Assembly: GCF_900141755.1 (NCBI RefSeq)
Contig: NZ_LT670844.1
Location: forward strand, 5,800,501-5,864,500
Source of the DNA: Bradyrhizobium lablabi
GTDB lineage: Bacteria > Pseudomonadota > Alphaproteobacteria > Rhizobiales > Xanthobacteraceae
Direction of reading: 5' to 3'
DNA length: 64,000 bases
Shown here piece by piece: positions 24,185 to 31,216 of this stretch. How positions within the stretch are numbered: position 1 is the first letter of the stretch; every line of letters begins with the position of its first letter. The notes under the pieces were generated by a model. That model worked only from the letters and a program-made list of their open reading frames with translations. It did no database searches and was not told the origin of the DNA. The position numbers and the translations under genes were made by a program.

Positions 24185-24745
24185 ATGTCAGACGCGCAAA
24201 ACACCGGGAGCAATGCCGTCAGCGCTAGCCGCCCCATCCGCCTGCGCGACGCGCTGCGGCAGGCGCGGATCGAGGCTGCCGACCGCACCGGCGTCGTCGT
24301 CGATCTGCGCGATGCCGAGGTGGCGCGGCTCGAAATTCTCAACGAGGCGCTGGATCCGCTGTTCGCGCAAGTCCCCGAGCAGGTCGACCTGTTCGATCGC
24401 GGCATCAGCCAGGGCGATACGCCGCGGCTTTGGATCGACGTGGTTGCCCACATCCTGATGGGGCGCGACAAGCGCATCTACCGCTTCGTGCAGGATACCC
24501 GTTTTGGCCGCATCGTGATCGCCGAGTCGCATGACGTCGCCCCGATGGTCGATGCCGTCACCGATTATGTCGCCCGCCGCATGATCGAGCGTGAGCATGC
24601 GCTGGTCGCTACGCCTGCGCCGGCGCCGGTCGTGATCGAAAAGCCGCGCCGCCGTGGCAGGTTCTGGATGTTCGCGCTCGGCTTTATCTTCGGCGCGCTG
24701 GCGCTGTTCGGCTTCGCGCTGTTTGCGACCTTGCGCAACCTCTAG
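24185..24745 (+). CDS. C-terminally membrane-anchored protein of unknown function
   Basis: This 186-aa protein has a soluble N-terminal part, with an Arg/Asp-rich helical region at residues 18-60 and a segment DVVAHILMGRDKRIYRFVQDTRFGRIVIAESH. It ends in one membrane helix at about 160-182 preceded by RRRGR, which suggests a tail-anchored, cytoplasm-facing protein. I recognise no domain. The 3' end overlaps the convergent phosphoesterase gene by 4 bp. No convincing ribosome site precedes ATG 24185. Confidence 0.75.
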   Translation: MSDAQNTGSNAVSASRPIRLRDALRQARIEAADRTGVVVDLRDAEVARLEILNEALDPLFAQVPEQVDLFDRGISQGDTPRLWIDVVAHILMGRDKRIYRFVQDTRFGRIVIAESHDVAPMVDAVTDYVARRMIEREHALVATPAPAPVVIEKPRRRGRFWMFALGFIFGALALFGFALFATLRNL

Positions 24746-25641
24746 ATCAGCCGCGTCTGCTGCAGTTGCTGAACCTGCAGATCATCGCCCATGCCGCGGA
24801 CGATCTGCTCGCACCGCCACGCCTCGCCGTCGCGCTCGATCGAAAACAGATTATAGGCGGCGGCCGGATAGCGCCCATGCGCCAACGCCGACGCCGAAGG
24901 CACGCCAATCGCAGGTATTGTGCCGTTCGGCCCCTCGATCCAAATCGTTGAATGAACGTGATCATGGCCGTGCAGGATCAATTCCACGCCGTGCTGCTTC
25001 AGAAGGGCCCGCAGTTGCGACGAATCGGTCAGCCGCTTGGCGCGCGCATTCGAGCGCAGCGGGTGATGGATCAGGAGCACGCGAAATGCCTGCTCCTCCG
25101 ACAGCTGCGCCAGGATGCGTCCGAGCGCGTCCATTTGCCCGCGGCCGAGCCGTCCCGTCGCCATCAAAGGCGGCGTCGGCACCGCGGAGGAGACGCTGAT
25201 CAGCGCCAGCGGACCGCGCCGCCGCAGATACGGAAATGCGGCGCCGGCACGGGTCGCATCGTCGCCATCGAGATAATGTCGCAAAACTTCGCCAAAGCGA
25301 TGCGCCGTCACGCGCACGTAAGCATCGTGATTGCCCGGGATCACGGTGACGCGATCCGGCGCGCCGACGCTTTCGAGCCAGGCCCGCGCCGGCGCGAATT
25401 CCGCCTCCAGCGCGAGATTGACGAGATCGCCGGTCACGGCGATGTGGTCCGGGTCTTGCGCCTGCATGTCCGACACCAGGGCGTCGAGCACCTCGCGCCG
25501 ATGGTACTTGTGGCGATTGCGCGTCCAGTTGAGATAGCCGAGCGCACGTTTGCCCGCGAGATCGCGAAGTTTTGGCCTCGGCAGCGGCGGAAGATGCGGA
25601 TCGGACAAATGCGCCAGCGTGAATTTCGCCATCACATGCAT
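24742..25641 (-). CDS. calcineurin-like metallophosphoesterase
   Basis: The 299-aa enzyme carries all five metal-site motifs in order: DPH (LSDPHLPP, residues about 13-15), GDLVN, GNHD, HHP and GHDHVH. It resembles the cAMP phosphodiesterase (CpdA/Icc-like) branch, but the substrate cannot be set from sequence alone. No signal peptide is seen, so it is cytoplasmic. ATG 25632 (MAKFTLAHLSDPH) is a plausible alternative start three codons in; neither has a strong ribosome site. Confidence 0.9.
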   Translation of the reverse strand: MHVMAKFTLAHLSDPHLPPLPRPKLRDLAGKRALGYLNWTRNRHKYHRREVLDALVSDMQAQDPDHIAVTGDLVNLALEAEFAPARAWLESVGAPDRVTVIPGNHDAYVRVTAHRFGEVLRHYLDGDDATRAGAAFPYLRRRGPLALISVSSAVPTPPLMATGRLGRGQMDALGRILAQLSEEQAFRVLLIHHPLRSNARAKRLTDSSQLRALLKQHGVELILHGHDHVHSTIWIEGPNGTIPAIGVPSASALAHGRYPAAAYNLFSIERDGEAWRCEQIVRGMGDDLQVQQLQQTRLI

Positions 25642-25780
25642 CCGCTAACGTTGCCCGTGGGGGTGAGGCGCTGCACGATCATCTCGTGATACCCTGTGAA
25701 TGCTTCGCATGTAATGGCAAGCTCGCCGCCGCGAGGCAAGGATCAATCGGCATGGACGCGGTTTCGAGATTGTGGCGGCG

Positions 25781-26266
25781 ATGAACCTGCAAGGCTTTCG
25801 AAAGAGGTTTGAGCCGCAGTTGCGGCGGGTCTTCCATCTCTACTGGCGCTTTGCCCGCGGCATGACGCTCGGGGTCCGCGCCGTGGTATTGGACGGCGAC
25901 AACCGGGTGTTTCTGGTCAAGCACAGCTATGTTTCCGGCTGGTACTTGCCGGGCGGCGGCGTTGAGGTCGGCGAAAGTCTCCGCGACGCCCTGCAACGCG
26001 AGTTGGTCGAGGAGGGACGTATCGAACTTTCGGGCGAGCCGGTGCTGCATGGCCTGTTCTTCAACAATCACGTGTCGCCCAGGGACCACGTCGCGGTCTA
26101 CCTGGTACGGGAGTTTCGCCAGGATCGGCTGCCCGAGCCGAACCGCGAGATCATCGCCTGCGGCTTCTTCGACCCGAAGGCGCTGCCGGCAGAGACGACC
26201 ACGGGTACGCGGTTGCGGATATCGGAAGTGCTTGAGGGCAAGCCGCCGATCGCGACGTGGCGTTAG
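25781..26266 (+). CDS. NUDIX hydrolase
   Basis: The 161-aa protein has a NUDIX box at about residues 60-82, GGVEVGESLRDALQRELVEE, followed by GRI. This fits Gx5Ex7REUxEExGU except that the last Gly position is Arg. Substrate is unknown; members hydrolyse nucleoside diphosphates linked to another group. I chose ATG 25781 (MNLQGFRKR) over GTG 25772. The stop codon lies inside the first copy of a 16-bp tandem duplication. Confidence 0.88.
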   Translation: MNLQGFRKRFEPQLRRVFHLYWRFARGMTLGVRAVVLDGDNRVFLVKHSYVSGWYLPGGGVEVGESLRDALQRELVEEGRIELSGEPVLHGLFFNNHVSPRDHVAVYLVREFRQDRLPEPNREIIACGFFDPKALPAETTTGTRLRISEVLEGKPPIATWR

Positions 26267-26295
26267 GAAGACCTGGCGCTAGGAAGACCTGGCGC
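26264..26295. repeat. 16-bp perfect tandem duplication at the NUDIX stop codon
   Basis: TAGGAAGACCTGGCGC is repeated exactly at 26264-26279 and 26280-26295, with a partial third TAGG after it. The first copy provides the TAG stop of the NUDIX gene. Confidence 0.9.
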
Positions 26296-26362
26296 TAGGC
26301 CCTTGCGGGCCTCGCCGGATTTCGCGACAAGCCTGTAAGCGCCCCCGCGCCCGGACAACGCG

Positions 26363-27508
26363 ATGCATTATTTGAAAGCTGCCTGCGGCTTCCTGTGTTT
26401 TCTGATCCTCGCCAGCAATGTCTGGTCGATGTCGCGCTGGAACGAAGCCCGCGGCGTTTATGACGACGTCTGCTATCTGCGGCAGGCGCATCTATTCAAG
26501 AGATTCGGGCTTTCCGGCCTGGACACGAACGCCGCCCGGGATGACGATCACTATCTATCCGCAAAACTGAAGGAGATCGGCTTCCCGGGCTGGGGCGACC
26601 CGACGAAAGCGCCCTGTCACACCCCGATGCCGGCGGCGAACAAGATGGTGCTGCAATATCCGCCCGGCACGGGCTTTGTGCTGGCGCTGTTTCCGGAAGG
26701 CTTTCAGGTGATCCCGCTCTATGTTCTGGCGACGGTCATCGTCTTCGGCTTTGCCTTGCTCGGAATTTTCTACGCGCGCTCCAAGGCTTCCATTTTATCG
26801 GCCGCTGCCTTCGGGTGTCTCGCGATCTATCTGATGATCAACCCGGCCAAGGCGAGTTATTCGGTGGCGCCGACCATGGTGGTGTGCGCGCTGGCGGGTT
26901 TCCTCACCGCAAAATTGTTCCTGAGCGAGCACCAGCGGCAGCGCTTGGTGCTGGCCGGCATCGTCGGCCTCCTGATTGGCCTTTCCGTCAATTTCCGATT
27001 GCCTAACCTGTTTCTCGCGTCCGGATATTTTGTGTTCTTCTTTGTATCATTCGTGATGTCCCGGAAATTCGAGACCGTTCTCCAGGGAGTATTGTTCGGC
27101 GCGGCATTCCTGGCGGGGATGGTGCCGACGCTGGTTGCGAACGCGATCAATGCCGGCAACCCTTTCGCCACCACTTACGGGGGCGTCGACGTGACGCCGC
27201 CCGAGTTCAGCCTCGGCGTCATCTGGAGCTATGTCGCGGACATGCAATTCGTGCTGCTCGTGCTCGCCGGGGTGTGGACCGCGTGGATGTTGCGAATGCG
27301 TCGCGGCAGCGGCACCGGGCAAATAGCCCTGGTTACCGCCGCAAATCTGCTGGTTAATCTGGCCTTCTTCCTGAGCCATCCCCTCTTCACGCCATATTAT
27401 ACGATTCCGATCGGCATGCTTTCGCTGTGGAGTCTGCTGTTTGGCTCGCTGCTGCAGCCGGCGGAAGCAGTGGACGAGGGGCTTGTTGGGCAGGCGGCAA
27501 AAGCTTGA
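26363..27508 (+). CDS. multi-pass membrane protein of unknown function
   Basis: The 381-aa protein has an N-terminal helix (residues 5-22), a large hydrophilic loop at about 25-95 holding Asp/His/Cys residues (GVYDDVCYLRQ, RDDDHYLS), and about eight further helices to the C-terminus. The layout of one helix, an extracytoplasmic loop with acidic residues and many helices resembles lipid-dependent GT-C or PMT-type glycosyltransferases, but the match is only in topology. It precedes a GT2 glycosyltransferase by 49 bp, which fits a role in polymer or lipid glycosylation. Confidence 0.7.
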   Translation: MHYLKAACGFLCFLILASNVWSMSRWNEARGVYDDVCYLRQAHLFKRFGLSGLDTNAARDDDHYLSAKLKEIGFPGWGDPTKAPCHTPMPAANKMVLQYPPGTGFVLALFPEGFQVIPLYVLATVIVFGFALLGIFYARSKASILSAAAFGCLAIYLMINPAKASYSVAPTMVVCALAGFLTAKLFLSEHQRQRLVLAGIVGLLIGLSVNFRLPNLFLASGYFVFFFVSFVMSRKFETVLQGVLFGAAFLAGMVPTLVANAINAGNPFATTYGGVDVTPPEFSLGVIWSYVADMQFVLLVLAGVWTAWMLRMRRGSGTGQIALVTAANLLVNLAFFLSHPLFTPYYTIPIGMLSLWSLLFGSLLQPAEAVDEGLVGQAAKA

Positions 27509-27557
27509 TCATGTTATGGGAGGGTGAACAGGGCATGGTCGGGCGAACAACTCAGCA

Positions 27558-28493
27558 ATGACGTCATCATCGATGCGGATCGCCGTTCTGGTGCCGTGCT
27601 TCAACGAGGAAGCCGCGGTCGCAACCGTGGTGGCCGGCTTCCGCAAGGCGCTGCCGTCAGCCGAAATCTTCGTCTACGACAACAATTCCTCCGATCGCAC
27701 CATCGCGGCGGCGCGCGAGGCGGGCGCCGAGGTGCGCAGCGAGCGCCGCCAGGGCAAGGGCCACGTGGTCCGGCGGATGTTTGCCGATATCGACGCCGAC
27801 ATCTATGTGCTGGTCGATGGCGATGCGACCTATGATGCCGCCAGCGCGCCGCGCATGATCGAGGCGCTGTTGTCGGATCATCTCGACATGGTGGTCGGCT
27901 TTCGCGTCGATCAGGCCGCGGCCGCCTATCGGCCCGGTCACCGCACCGGCAACCTGATGCTGACCAGCTTTCTCGCCTCGGTGTTCGGCCGGGAGTTCAA
28001 GGATATGCTGTCCGGCTATCGCGTGTTCTCGCGGCGTTTTGTAAAATCCTTTCCGGTATTGTCGGACGGCTTCGAGATCGAAACCGAGCTGAGCGTCCAC
28101 GCACTCGAACTGGCGTTGCCGGTCGCCGAGATCGAGACGCCGTATTACGCGCGGCCGGAAGGATCCTTCAGCAAGCTGAATACGTGGAGCGACGGTTTTC
28201 GCATTCTCGGCACGATCTTGAGACTTTACCGGTCGGAACGGCCGTTGCGATTTTTCACGGCGATTGGGATTTCGCTGATACTGCTGTCGATCGGCCTCGC
28301 CATCCCCATCGTTATCACCTATCTCGAGGAAGGAATCGTTCCTCGTCTGCCGACCGCGGTGCTGTCGATGGGCCTGATGATTCTGGCTGTCCTGTCGGTG
28401 TCATCCGGGCTGGTGCTCGACACGGTGACGCGCGGGCGCCGCGAGATGAAGCTGTTGGCCTATTTGTCGCAAGCCCCCGTCGGCAAGACCTGA
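27558..28493 (+). CDS. family 2 glycosyltransferase with C-terminal membrane helices
   Basis: The 311-aa protein begins with a GT2 Rossmann-like domain: IAVLVPCFNEEAAVATVV at 7-24, the nucleotide Asp in VYDNNSSDRT, and the metal-binding DxD as VLVDGDATYD at about 84-93. Two hydrophobic helices at about 232-255 and 269-290 anchor it. This resembles dolichol-phosphate-mannose-synthase or GtrB-type enzymes that load a sugar onto polyprenyl phosphate. With the preceding membrane protein it could form a donor/transfer pair. ATG 27558 is retained; a second ATG (MRIAVLV) lies five codons in. Confidence 0.87.
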   Translation: MTSSSMRIAVLVPCFNEEAAVATVVAGFRKALPSAEIFVYDNNSSDRTIAAAREAGAEVRSERRQGKGHVVRRMFADIDADIYVLVDGDATYDAASAPRMIEALLSDHLDMVVGFRVDQAAAAYRPGHRTGNLMLTSFLASVFGREFKDMLSGYRVFSRRFVKSFPVLSDGFEIETELSVHALELALPVAEIETPYYARPEGSFSKLNTWSDGFRILGTILRLYRSERPLRFFTAIGISLILLSIGLAIPIVITYLEEGIVPRLPTAVLSMGLMILAVLSVSSGLVLDTVTRGRREMKLLAYLSQAPVGKT

Positions 28494-28563
28494 TGAGGCC
28501 CAAAATCCAGCTCAACGCGGACGATGGACCGCGCCTCCGCCAGATGCTATCCCGCGCCTGACC

Positions 28564-29076
28564 ATGAGCGATCTCTCTCTCACCATCTTGCCCGAAACCG
28601 TCGGCGACGCGCAGCCGATCGAACGGCTGCACGAACGTACCTTCGGTCCCGGCCGCTTTGTGCTGAGCGCCTACCGGCTCCGCGAGCATGTCGATCATGT
28701 GCTCGAGCTGTCGTTCACCGCCCGGATCGGCACGCTGCTGGTGGGCTCGGTGCGCCAATTGCCGGTTTGCATCGGCGACACCAAGGCGTTGCTGCTGGGC
28801 CCGCTGACGGTCGAGCCGCCGTTCCGCGGCCGCGGCGTCGGCCGGGCGCTATTGGATCGCGCGCTGGGGGATGCGAAGGCAAAAGGCCATCGCCTCGTGC
28901 TGCTGGTCGGCGACGAGGCCTATTACAGCCGGGTCGGCTTCAAGGCCGTGCCAAAGGGACGGGCGACCATGCCGGGGCCGGTCGACTATGGCCGTCTGCT
29001 GGTGGCCGAACTCGCCGATGGCGCGTTCACGGATGTCTCCGGCGCGATCCGGCCGGACTGGAGCATGGCGCGATAA
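28564..29076 (+). CDS. GNAT-family N-acetyltransferase
   Basis: The 170-aa protein has the GNAT acetyl-CoA motif PPFRGRGVGRALLDRAL (about residues 87-103), preceded by the beta4 strand LLLGPLTVEP, and followed by GHRLVLLVGDEAYYSRVGF. This YYxRxGF form is typical of the YhbS-like branch. Substrate is unknown. It stands 70 bp after the glycosyltransferase and may be co-transcribed. Confidence 0.88.
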   Translation: MSDLSLTILPETVGDAQPIERLHERTFGPGRFVLSAYRLREHVDHVLELSFTARIGTLLVGSVRQLPVCIGDTKALLLGPLTVEPPFRGRGVGRALLDRALGDAKAKGHRLVLLVGDEAYYSRVGFKAVPKGRATMPGPVDYGRLLVAELADGAFTDVSGAIRPDWSMAR

Positions 29077-29077
29077 A

Positions 29078-29121
29078 GCGTTTTCGAGCGAAGTGGCTTT
29101 CGGTTCGCGTGAAGAAAACGC
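29078..29121. repeat. stem-loop between convergent genes
   Basis: GCGTTTTC (29078-29085) pairs with GAAAACGC (29114-29121) across a 28-nt loop containing GAGCGAAGTGG and GTTCGCGTGA. From memory this is a frequent rhizobial intergenic motif. It lies between the convergent GNAT and 687-aa membrane protein genes and could act as a two-way terminator. Confidence 0.6.
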
Positions 29122-29143
29122 GTCAAAACAAGGAAGCCAAAAT

Positions 29144-31207
29144 TCAGCGCCCTTCGCGCAACCAGGTAGCCGCAAACCCGCCGAGCAGCAGCAACAGCCC
29201 GATCAGGCCGGCGAACAGCGGCAGCACGCCGACGCCTTTGACGACGCTGGCATCGCGCATCTTCACGCCCATCCAGCCGTCGCCGCGGAACACGCTGGAG
29301 GCGCGCACCGGCACGATGCGCGGCAGCTCAAAGCTCGATCCCTCGACGAGGCGCCTTGCATCGCCGCCGGTCGCTTGCGCCAGCGGCTTAAGCAGGTCGG
29401 TCGTGGAGGTGACTTCCGAAAACTCCTTCGGATTGGTCGGGCCGACATTGATCAGGGCTTTCAACGTGCCGTCGGTCGCCTGCCACAGGCCGAGTTCGTT
29501 GGCGGGGATTGTCGACGTCCACGTCCCCGGCTCGCTGGCACTCAATGTCAGCTCGCGCGTCGCACCTGACGGCGAAGTCACCGTCACCGGCGCGACGCTG
29601 TCAGCCATGGTCTGCCGCTGGACCACGAGATCATGGCCGTGAACCTGCAGCCGCAGCGCCTCTTCGTCGAGATCCGGCTGCTTCATCAACCAATGCGACA
29701 TCCGCCGCAGCAGGTCGAGATGCGGCCCGCCGCCCTCATAGCCGCGCGCCCACAGCCAGATATGGTCGGACAACAGCAGCGCGACGCGGCCCTCGCCAAA
29801 TCGCGACAACAGCAATAGCGGCTTGCCGTCGGCGCCGGTCATGACAGGAGGCGTCGTTGCATTGCGTGTCTCGACGGTGCGGAAGAACCGGCTCCAATGC
29901 GGCGGCTCGGTGGTGGAGCCATCGAGCCCGCGCGTCACCGGATGGCGTTTGCCGGCATCGCTCAGATGCGCGTAATAAGGCTTCTCGGTCACGCCCACGG
30001 GTTCTGCCGGCAGTACCGAATCGAGCGGCGTGCGCCAGATGCTCGTGGTCGACGCGTAGTCGGGACCCGCCGAGACCAGCACCGCGCCGCCGGAGCGCAC
30101 ATAGCGCGCGATGTTGTCGAAATAGGCGATCGGCAGCACGCCCTGGCGGGCGTAGCGGTCGAAGATGATCAACTGGAATTCGTTGATCTTCTGCTGAAAC
30201 AATTCACGCGTCGGAAACGCGATCAGCGACAATTCGTTGATCGGGGTGCCATCCTGCTTTTCCGGCGGGCGCAAAATCGTGAAATGCACGAGATCGACGC
30301 TGGCGTCCGACTTGAGCAGGTTGCGCCAGGTGCGTTCTCCCGAATGCGGCTCGCCGGAGACCAAGAGCACCCGCAATTTGTCGCGCACGCCGTCGATCGC
30401 GACCACCGCGCGGTTATTGACCGGCGTCAGTTCATTCTCCAGCGGCGAGGCCTCGATCTCGACGATGTTCGGCCCGGCGTGCTTGATATCGATGTCTACG
30501 TTGACGGTCTGGCCGCTTTGCAAGGTGCGTTCGCTGATGACTTCGCCGTCGCGGCGCACCACGACCCTGGCGCGCTCGCCGCTGACGCCCTGATCGTCCA
30601 ACCGGTAGGTGATGGTCTGGGTCTGTCCGACGATGCCGAACCGGGGGGCGGCGGAAATCGCGATGCGCCGGTCGCGCTCGTCCTTGCGCCCGGTGATCAG
30701 GGCGTGCACCGGGGCCTGGAACCCGAGCGCCGTGGCGTTGGCCGGGATATCATGCACCCGCCCGTCGGTGATCAGGAAGGCGCCGGCGACGCGATCGACC
30801 GGAACGTCTGACACCGCCGACGCCAGCGCGCCGAACAGTTTGGTGCCATCGGTTTCGCCGTCGGCCTGGCCGGCTTCGACCACCCGCACCTCGAGCCCCG
30901 GGATCTTCTTGAGGCTGTCGACCAGCGCCTGCCTGGCCTTCTCGGTTTCGGCGGCGCGCGTGCCGAAATTCTGGCTGGGGCTCTTGTCGATCACGACCGC
31001 TGCGACCGATGACAGCGGCTCGCGGTCCTCGCGGGTAAAGGACGGATTGGCCAGCGCCAGCACGATCAGCGCCAATGCCGTCACCCGCACCGCGGCCCCG
31101 CGGGCGCGACTGAGCAACAGCAATCCCGCGATCACGATGATGGCGGTGATCGCGATCCAAAGCACGATCGAGGGGACCAGCGGGGTGAACGCGATGCCGT
31201 ACTGCAT
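29144..31207 (-). CDS. large membrane protein of the MoxR operon
   Basis: The 687-aa protein has two N-terminal membrane helices (about 10-33 and 40-53), a large periplasmic part and a C-terminal helix (about 660-682). A VWA-like region starts VAAVVIDKSPSQNFG at about 70, and a glutamine-amidotransferase-like region (LRVLLVSGEPHSGER to the segment SGGAVLVSAGPDY) is at about 290-420; no catalytic Cys/His pair is evident. Proteins of this layout are the last gene of MoxR/DUF58/BatA operons in alphaproteobacteria. It begins 9 bp after the DUF4159 gene. Confidence 0.8.
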   Translation of the reverse strand: MQYGIAFTPLVPSIVLWIAITAIIVIAGLLLLSRARGAAVRVTALALIVLALANPSFTREDREPLSSVAAVVIDKSPSQNFGTRAAETEKARQALVDSLKKIPGLEVRVVEAGQADGETDGTKLFGALASAVSDVPVDRVAGAFLITDGRVHDIPANATALGFQAPVHALITGRKDERDRRIAISAAPRFGIVGQTQTITYRLDDQGVSGERARVVVRRDGEVISERTLQSGQTVNVDIDIKHAGPNIVEIEASPLENELTPVNNRAVVAIDGVRDKLRVLLVSGEPHSGERTWRNLLKSDASVDLVHFTILRPPEKQDGTPINELSLIAFPTRELFQQKINEFQLIIFDRYARQGVLPIAYFDNIARYVRSGGAVLVSAGPDYASTTSIWRTPLDSVLPAEPVGVTEKPYYAHLSDAGKRHPVTRGLDGSTTEPPHWSRFFRTVETRNATTPPVMTGADGKPLLLLSRFGEGRVALLLSDHIWLWARGYEGGGPHLDLLRRMSHWLMKQPDLDEEALRLQVHGHDLVVQRQTMADSVAPVTVTSPSGATRELTLSASEPGTWTSTIPANELGLWQATDGTLKALINVGPTNPKEFSEVTSTTDLLKPLAQATGGDARRLVEGSSFELPRIVPVRASSVFRGDGWMGVKMRDASVVKGVGVLPLFAGLIGLLLLLGGFAATWLREGR

Positions 31208-31216
31208 ATCGCGCTC

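Noticed and set aside
28524..29642. 372-aa frame across the GNAT gene and the end of the 687-aa protein gene
   Set aside because: It overlaps two supported genes on different strands and shows no family.
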